From positions 1-64,000 of the forward strand of contig JAJRUG010000028.1 of the NCBI GenBank assembly GCA_024277915.1: a stretch of DNA of 64,000 nucleotides, given 5' to 3'. Position numbers and translations under genes: made by a program. The stretch is from Gammaproteobacteria bacterium (lineage in GTDB: Bacteria > Pseudomonadota > Gammaproteobacteria > Steroidobacterales > GCA-2729495). Positions 59,258 to 64,000 of the stretch are shown piece after piece. Numbering within the stretch: the stretch's first letter is position 1; every line of letters starts with the position of its first letter. The notes beneath the pieces were generated by a model. That model was not told the DNA's origin. It searched no databases and saw nothing but the letters and a program-made list of their open reading frames with translations.

Positions 59258-62200
59258 CTAGAAAGAGCGCAATACTTGGGGTTCGCCCCAGGCGTTGAGT
59301 GTTAGTTGTAGTCGCTCCTCCAATATCGGCGTTAACTCGTCTGCTGACTGATCTACAGGCTCTGCCCAGGACTCTGCAAGGTCGATGCGTTGTATCTGCG
59401 GTCTTGCTGAGTACGGATGCGTTACCAGCAGCAATTGATTTTCGGCAACCATGAATTTCACTGCCTGGGGAACATCGGGCAGCAAACGGGTTACCGAGGC
59501 GGAAAGACCCGCTGACCCTGCGGATAGTTTGTACAACCAAGAACCTGACTGTACAACGACGCTCCGGTTGTCCGGTGTAAACCAAAGTGCATCAACTGCT
59601 CCCGGTATCCGCACCTGAGCCTGTCGGCGGTGACCCTCCTCCGCAACATCCCACAATGTGATCAACCGCTCTTCTCCGACTGTCACCATCAGATTGCCAC
59701 CCGGTGTTACAGCCAGTTTTTGAACACCTTGCTCAAACCCGGTGAACATTCTTATTTCGCCATCGCGCCACTGCCAGCTCGTTACGCCATCCCGGTCACC
59801 GGCGACATAAACCATCTCGCCATCAGATCCCAAAGCAAGCTGCGGGTTTTCACCTTGAATACGCAACTGAGCGAGTACTTCACCAGTACCTGCATGAGTC
59901 ACCATTACCGTGCTACGGCTTGCTGAAACAAGATATAAACCGTCTTCTGAAAAAATCATGTCATGCACAGCGCCATCGCCGTGACCGGCAAAAAATCCCC
60001 GTGGAGCGCCGGTAACAGTTTCCCAAACTCGTACGCGGCCATCCAGAGAGCCTGTGCCGAGCAAACGTCCGCTTGAATCGAATACAACACTGGTGACAGG
60101 CGACATATGGCCGATTAACCCCGGCTCGACATCGCCCGCCGCAACAAAAAGTGTCGGCAGATCCAGCGGAGTGATCCGGATATCTCCGTTTGTCGTTCCG
60201 AATGCAAGCTGCTGCCCATCCTGGCTGATCGCAGTCACCGTACCCGAGCTTCGCGCCAGGCTGGCAGCCGCATCATCTGGCGCCGGATTCAACTGCGGTG
60301 CCTCCCAGATTCTGATCGCGGCCTCACCATCATAGGTAACCGCCAGACCCAAAGAAGAAGAAAGCTCTACCCGCTCCTTGTTGCCATGCTCGGCAACCGG
60401 CGTACCATGCCTGAAAGGCATACCAATACGTGTACCTTGAGCAAGATCGATCACCTCAAAACCGTGTGAAACAGACCCCAGCATCATCGCGTGACCGGCC
60501 GGATCGAATGCCACCTGCCAGACACTATTTGCAGAACGAGTCATCATTGGTGTCGGCTGGCCGCCAGAACTCCACAACTGCAGTGTATAGGCTGCATCCT
60601 GTGTTACCAGCCAGGCACCGGTAGAATCAAATTGCAGCGCAATCGGTTGAGATGCCAGCTCAATCTCGGCAACCAGCGTACCCTCCCGCACCGCCCATAA
60701 ACGCACCAGCCGGTCACCATCACTGACTGCAATGTATTGACCACGGGGATCCGTAGCGACCAGATCCATCAATTCCCCGGTTACCAGGTGCCCGACCTCT
60801 TTGAACTCCTGGAGATCCCAGAGAGTCAGCACGTTGTCTGTCTCATTCTGGCGCGTGTCAACAACCAGAAAACGCCCATTCTCCGACAAGGTGAGGTCTG
60901 TACCCGGAGCAACTTCCACTGGCAAGTGACCGACCAGATCTCCACGCAGCGTATCCCACAGATCTATCCCGGATGCGCTGCTTACCAGCACTGCACCATG
61001 CCCAAGTACAAATCTTGCCGAGGAAAAACCGGCTGGTCTGGGAATCCGGGCCAGCACGCTCCTGCGTGTCAGATCCCACACCAGAATATTTCCGGGCACT
61101 TGCTGCTCAGCAGGCCACGTCATCGCCCTGCGCCCGCCGGGAGCCAGTGTACTGCCCGCACGCCGGGTCGCCTGGGGATCGGGCAAGACAATCAACTCGG
61201 CACCTGTTCCCTGTGGATACTCGGCGGCAATATCATCAATGACTACCGACCAATCGACCAGACTCCCGACAACAGATTCACGATGGTCTGTAAAAAAGGC
61301 TGTCCAGGTACCCGTCACATTCTCCTCAAGTAATGCCGCCAGTTCAGGAACAGTTCGGGACTGAAAACGATACTCGCCAATTCGCCCCGCCACCGCGGCT
61401 TCATCAATCAATTGCAGTGCAACCTGCTTGCCGGAAGGGGCTCTGAGAGTGACAACAATATCCGCAGCGCGAGCATGGTCTACGACCACTACAAGTCGCA
61501 GGTCGCGACCCGCCCCCTCTCCACGGTGAAGCAGTCGACGCTGCACCGGAACCAATACCTCGGCAACAAGTTCGAGACGTTGCACCAGGCTCGGCGCACC
61601 ATTTTCGATTCGCCATTGCTCAACATCGTGACGAATATCCAGCGCCGTCAGGAGCCCGGACTCCTGTTCCAGCTGTATTGAGCTCAGTGGCGCGATCGGC
61701 CTGATTGTTCCCACCAGCCTTCGATAGTCGTCACCGAGCAATTCAGACACCAGTTTCTTCCGATCCGCTGTCGGGCGCTTTAAAGCCTGCAGTCGATAAA
61801 GCAAAGCCGCATCCCGATCACCCGCAAATGTCGCCCGGTTGGCCTTGCGATCCCAGAATTCCGCCATCAACTCCGCCGCTGTCTCTTCATTGCCCGGAAT
61901 TTCTGCAAGCCGGTCATCAATCCGCTCGGCTGCAAGCAGATCAGTGACGAGGCGACTCTGGCCGGCAAGGTAGGAGGTCAGAAGCTCATCCGCCATGCTG
62001 CCAAATCCGGGGAAAAAGCTCAGCCCGCGATGTGCTTCAATCGCAGTAGCATAGTCCTGATCGGGTTGGGTCAAGGTATCGACGTAGGGATTGGGCAAAA
62101 TCTGCATGTACCAAAACGGTATTGCTACCAGCAGGGCGACCAGCGCTGCCGAAATTGCCGGACCTTTCCACTCAAAGGGCAGGTTTCGATTCGCCCAGCG

Positions 62201-63277
62201 CGCAGTAAAAACCTGGGCATAAATCAGATTGCGCACCGCAAACATACGGCTGGTATCCTCAACGACAACACCTGAATCAAGCAATGCCCGGTGCGGGGAT
62301 GAGCTCCTGTCTACCTCTACCGCTGCACCCTTGCGCAAGCGGCCATAGGTACTCAACCGCAGAGTACGGCCGGCCGCTTCACCCAGCACCTGCCTGCCGA
62401 TCTGCGACAGGTGGGCTTCCTCGTGGATGGCATTGCGACTGAGGAACAGTGTCTCCACCAGATCATCTACCACCTGATCAGTAAGCTTGCTGCCGGTTTT
62501 TCTTGCCAAACCGCGAAATATTTTCTGACTCAGGTATGGCTGGCCACCAGACCAGTGCCAGACCCGCTCGGATAGCTGTGCTGATGTCTCAGGGTCACAA
62601 CCAAGCCCGCTCGCCAATTGCTTCAATTCGTTCCAGCGAAAATCACGAAGCTTGATCTCTACAGCAATATCAATCGGTGAATCCCGCCCCCCCGGCAATG
62701 CGGCTTTCGCGGTTGCTGTTCCGAGTATTGCAAAACTCAGGCGCTGGAAATCCGGCTCGGTTGCGCGCGCATCAAAACAGGCCCGGATGGCACCGAATAT
62801 TTCTCGTTTGAAGCCCTTACCGGTGGCAGCTTCTATCCGATCAATAAAAATAACAACCGGGCCTTCGGTGCCGGCAAGCACTACTTCCAGAAAAAACTCA
62901 CGCAACCGCTGCAAGTTGGACAAGCCACTGCGTTCCTGCCACCACTCCTGCATCTCCGAGCGAATTCGCAGCTCACGCACAATCCGGTAGGCGATGCTGT
63001 AATACCACCGACCAACGTCGGTCGAATCGTCTCTGCCACCAACCTGCGCCAGGTCAAGAATCGCAACTTGTACGCCATCCTCCCGTAACCTGTTCGCTGT
63101 CCGGGCCATCAGACTGGTCTTGCCACTATGGCGGGATGCCAGTACATGGCAATATTCACCATCGGACAAACGGGAATAAAGCCGTGCATCCGCATCACGA
63201 ATAACATAGCAGGGTCGGTCCGGCTGTACCGGACCACCTACCACATAGTATTTGCTGTTTCGCTTTTCAGTATCCAT
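59258..63277 (-). CDS. Giant AAA-like / P-domain / WD40 membrane protein
   Basis: A 1339-residue protein of unusual build. Residues 1-370 form an AAA-like NTPase (AAA_35 type) with a P-loop-like ASRHSGKTSLMAR (near 47-59), VVIFIDRIEA and WSGGQPYLSQKIF. One membrane helix follows (AISAALVALLVAIPFWYM, near 374-391). A P/Homo-B-type domain spans about 590-715 (VVVVDHARAADIVVTLRAPS, WTAFFTDHRESVVGSL). The rest is a large WD40 propeller region (LIGHMSPVTSVVFDSSGRLL). NTPase and WD40 parts resemble signalling STAND proteins, but a P-domain there is unexpected. It is divergent from a TonB-dependent receptor. Confidence 0.8.
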   Translation of the reverse strand: MDTEKRNSKYYVVGGPVQPDRPCYVIRDADARLYSRLSDGEYCHVLASRHSGKTSLMARTANRLREDGVQVAILDLAQVGGRDDSTDVGRWYYSIAYRIVRELRIRSEMQEWWQERSGLSNLQRLREFFLEVVLAGTEGPVVIFIDRIEAATGKGFKREIFGAIRACFDARATEPDFQRLSFAILGTATAKAALPGGRDSPIDIAVEIKLRDFRWNELKQLASGLGCDPETSAQLSERVWHWSGGQPYLSQKIFRGLARKTGSKLTDQVVDDLVETLFLSRNAIHEEAHLSQIGRQVLGEAAGRTLRLSTYGRLRKGAAVEVDRSSSPHRALLDSGVVVEDTSRMFAVRNLIYAQVFTARWANRNLPFEWKGPAISAALVALLVAIPFWYMQILPNPYVDTLTQPDQDYATAIEAHRGLSFFPGFGSMADELLTSYLAGQSRLVTDLLAAERIDDRLAEIPGNEETAAELMAEFWDRKANRATFAGDRDAALLYRLQALKRPTADRKKLVSELLGDDYRRLVGTIRPIAPLSSIQLEQESGLLTALDIRHDVEQWRIENGAPSLVQRLELVAEVLVPVQRRLLHRGEGAGRDLRLVVVVDHARAADIVVTLRAPSGKQVALQLIDEAAVAGRIGEYRFQSRTVPELAALLEENVTGTWTAFFTDHRESVVGSLVDWSVVIDDIAAEYPQGTGAELIVLPDPQATRRAGSTLAPGGRRAMTWPAEQQVPGNILVWDLTRRSVLARIPRPAGFSSARFVLGHGAVLVSSASGIDLWDTLRGDLVGHLPVEVAPGTDLTLSENGRFLVVDTRQNETDNVLTLWDLQEFKEVGHLVTGELMDLVATDPRGQYIAVSDGDRLVRLWAVREGTLVAEIELASQPIALQFDSTGAWLVTQDAAYTLQLWSSGGQPTPMMTRSANSVWQVAFDPAGHAMMLGSVSHGFEVIDLAQGTRIGMPFRHGTPVAEHGNKERVELSSSLGLAVTYDGEAAIRIWEAPQLNPAPDDAAASLARSSGTVTAISQDGQQLAFGTTNGDIRITPLDLPTLFVAAGDVEPGLIGHMSPVTSVVFDSSGRLLGTGSLDGRVRVWETVTGAPRGFFAGHGDGAVHDMIFSEDGLYLVSASRSTVMVTHAGTGEVLAQLRIQGENPQLALGSDGEMVYVAGDRDGVTSWQWRDGEIRMFTGFEQGVQKLAVTPGGNLMVTVGEERLITLWDVAEEGHRRQAQVRIPGAVDALWFTPDNRSVVVQSGSWLYKLSAGSAGLSASVTRLLPDVPQAVKFMVAENQLLLVTHPYSARPQIQRIDLAESWAEPVDQSADELTPILEERLQLTLNAWGEPQVLRSF

Positions 63278-63346
63278 CTGTGATCCAATACTGCCTTTTT
63301 ATCCTGAGAACCTCTAGCGAGGTCCTGAAAATTTACCGGTAATTTG

Positions 63347-64000
63347 ATGACTATCTTCACAAATAAATTCGCAACTGCGACCACTGCAGCGTTCACGCTG
63401 CTGGCGATCACACCCGTCCACAGCCTCGAAGAAGAAATTGTTATCACGGCCAACCGGATACCGACCGACTCTATGGAAATCATCGGTAATACCGCCAGAA
63501 TCGATGCGCAGCGCGTCAAAATCACTGCCGCTACGCATGTTTATGAGATTGGTTCTCAATTGGCAGGCACCTGGATCAGTCGTGGCAGCGGTCAGGAGCA
63601 CCTGACGGCAATCCGTTCACCGGTGCTGACCGGACCCGGCGCCTGCGGCGCAATCCTGATGCTCGAAGACAGCATTCCGATCCGGCCGGCCGGATTCTGC
63701 AATGTGAACCAATTGATGGAAATCCCGACCGAGCTGGCGCAGTCAGTTGAAGTGCTGCGCGGCCCGGCTAATGCATTGTTCGGATCCAATGGTCTGCACG
63801 GTACGATCAATTTCCTGCTACCCGAACCAGCGCCTGCCGGTTTCGACCTGAATCATGCACTGTCAGGCAGCACAGAACTTGGGCCGGATGGCTACCTGCG
63901 CGGCAAACTGGGATGGAACGGACAGGAGATTACTGCCGGTATCGTCGCCAATCGCTACGACGGGTTCAGGGACAGCTCCGGTTACGACCAGGCCAAGGGG
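63347..64000 (+). CDS. TonB-dependent receptor, N-terminal part (runs off the window)
   Basis: The frame from ATG 63347 stays open to the window end (218 codons). It encodes a signal peptide (ATATTAAFTLLAITPVHS), a TonB-box-like start (EEEIVITANR) and a plug domain with LMLEDSIPIRPAGFCNVNQL, SVEVLRGPANALFGSNGLHG and GTINFLLP. The first barrel strands follow. The substrate cannot be told from this part. Its start lies 69 bp from the WD40 gene in the opposite direction, so shared control is likely. Confidence 0.85.
   Translation, partial: MTIFTNKFATATTAAFTLLAITPVHSLEEEIVITANRIPTDSMEIIGNTARIDAQRVKITAATHVYEIGSQLAGTWISRGSGQEHLTAIRSPVLTGPGACGAILMLEDSIPIRPAGFCNVNQLMEIPTELAQSVEVLRGPANALFGSNGLHGTINFLLPEPAPAGFDLNHALSGSTELGPDGYLRGKLGWNGQEITAGIVANRYDGFRDSSGYDQAKG

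Overview
The window reads as chromosomal DNA of a free-living Gammaproteobacterium, probably a marine or sediment lineage. The support is a gamma-type phoBR-phoU-pstSCAB locus, Pho boxes of the E. coli pattern, OmpR/PhoP-type two-component pairs, several TonB/ExbBD-type parts and Sec, lipoprotein and Tat signals typical of Gram-negatives. Species-level placement is not possible from the sequence alone. No prophage, complete insertion sequence, CRISPR array or rRNA is present; one tRNA-Ala(CGC) lies at the left edge.

Layout. (1) 146-1440: tRNA-Ala, then a regulator fusing a winged helix, a GHKL ATPase and a DUF4325 STAS-like domain, with two palindromic operators in front of it. (2) 1535-10451, all on the minus strand: a complete phosphate regulon (phoB, phoR, phoU, pstS, pstC, pstA, pstB, Porin_O_P porin) with three recognisable Pho boxes. 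(3) 10647-17505: an M20 peptidase, a ferredoxin/hydratase pair, an RstA/CpxR-like two-component pair facing an unannotated 36-residue membrane peptide, a thioredoxin-like ferredoxin and a small basic secreted protein. (4) 18088-21480: an arsenic methylation and arsenosugar-type cluster (arsM divergent from two glycosyltransferase-like genes and a radical SAM gene that does not look like ArsS).

(5) 21850-40127, all on the minus strand, is the most remarkable region. A cyclic-di-GMP-I riboswitch (31492-31586) precedes a ten-gene operon: TlpA-like thioredoxin, coiled-coil periplasmic protein, two large TPR proteins, a TPR lipoprotein, a small exported protein, ExbB, two ExbD and an AgmX/TonB-like protein. 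This part list resembles the Agl-Glt envelope machine of Myxococcus. Upstream on the same strand lie ApbE, an S9-type hydrolase and a second module (HZS-alpha-like di-haem lipoprotein, SH3/beta-barrel, TIGR04565-like beta-barrel, TlpA, DUF4266, DUF3570). Divergent from it (40287-45758) are two more CxxCH proteins and a Tat-exported DUF1501-like protein. Together they suggest an envelope-spanning, redox-linked machine under second-messenger control.

(6) 45797-57766: a zinc-ribbon methyltransferase with a probable non-AUG start, a GNAT/CelD-like protein, a PepSY-PhoP-PhoQ-like operon, a pair of amidohydrolase-like exported proteins, an LLM flavin oxidoreductase and a SYLF lipid-binding protein. 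(7) 57939-64000: an MscS channel, a giant AAA/P-domain/WD40 membrane protein and the start of a TonB-dependent receptor that runs off the window.

Six copies of a short repeat with core GGGGTCRGACCTC are scattered through the window, each at or within about 9 nt of a gene's stop codon and in that gene's orientation. Two pairs face each other. One pair bounds a fragment encoding the C-terminal part of a REP-associated tyrosine transposase (RAYT); the other pair bounds a 243-bp non-coding element that supplies the last nine codons of the MscS gene.
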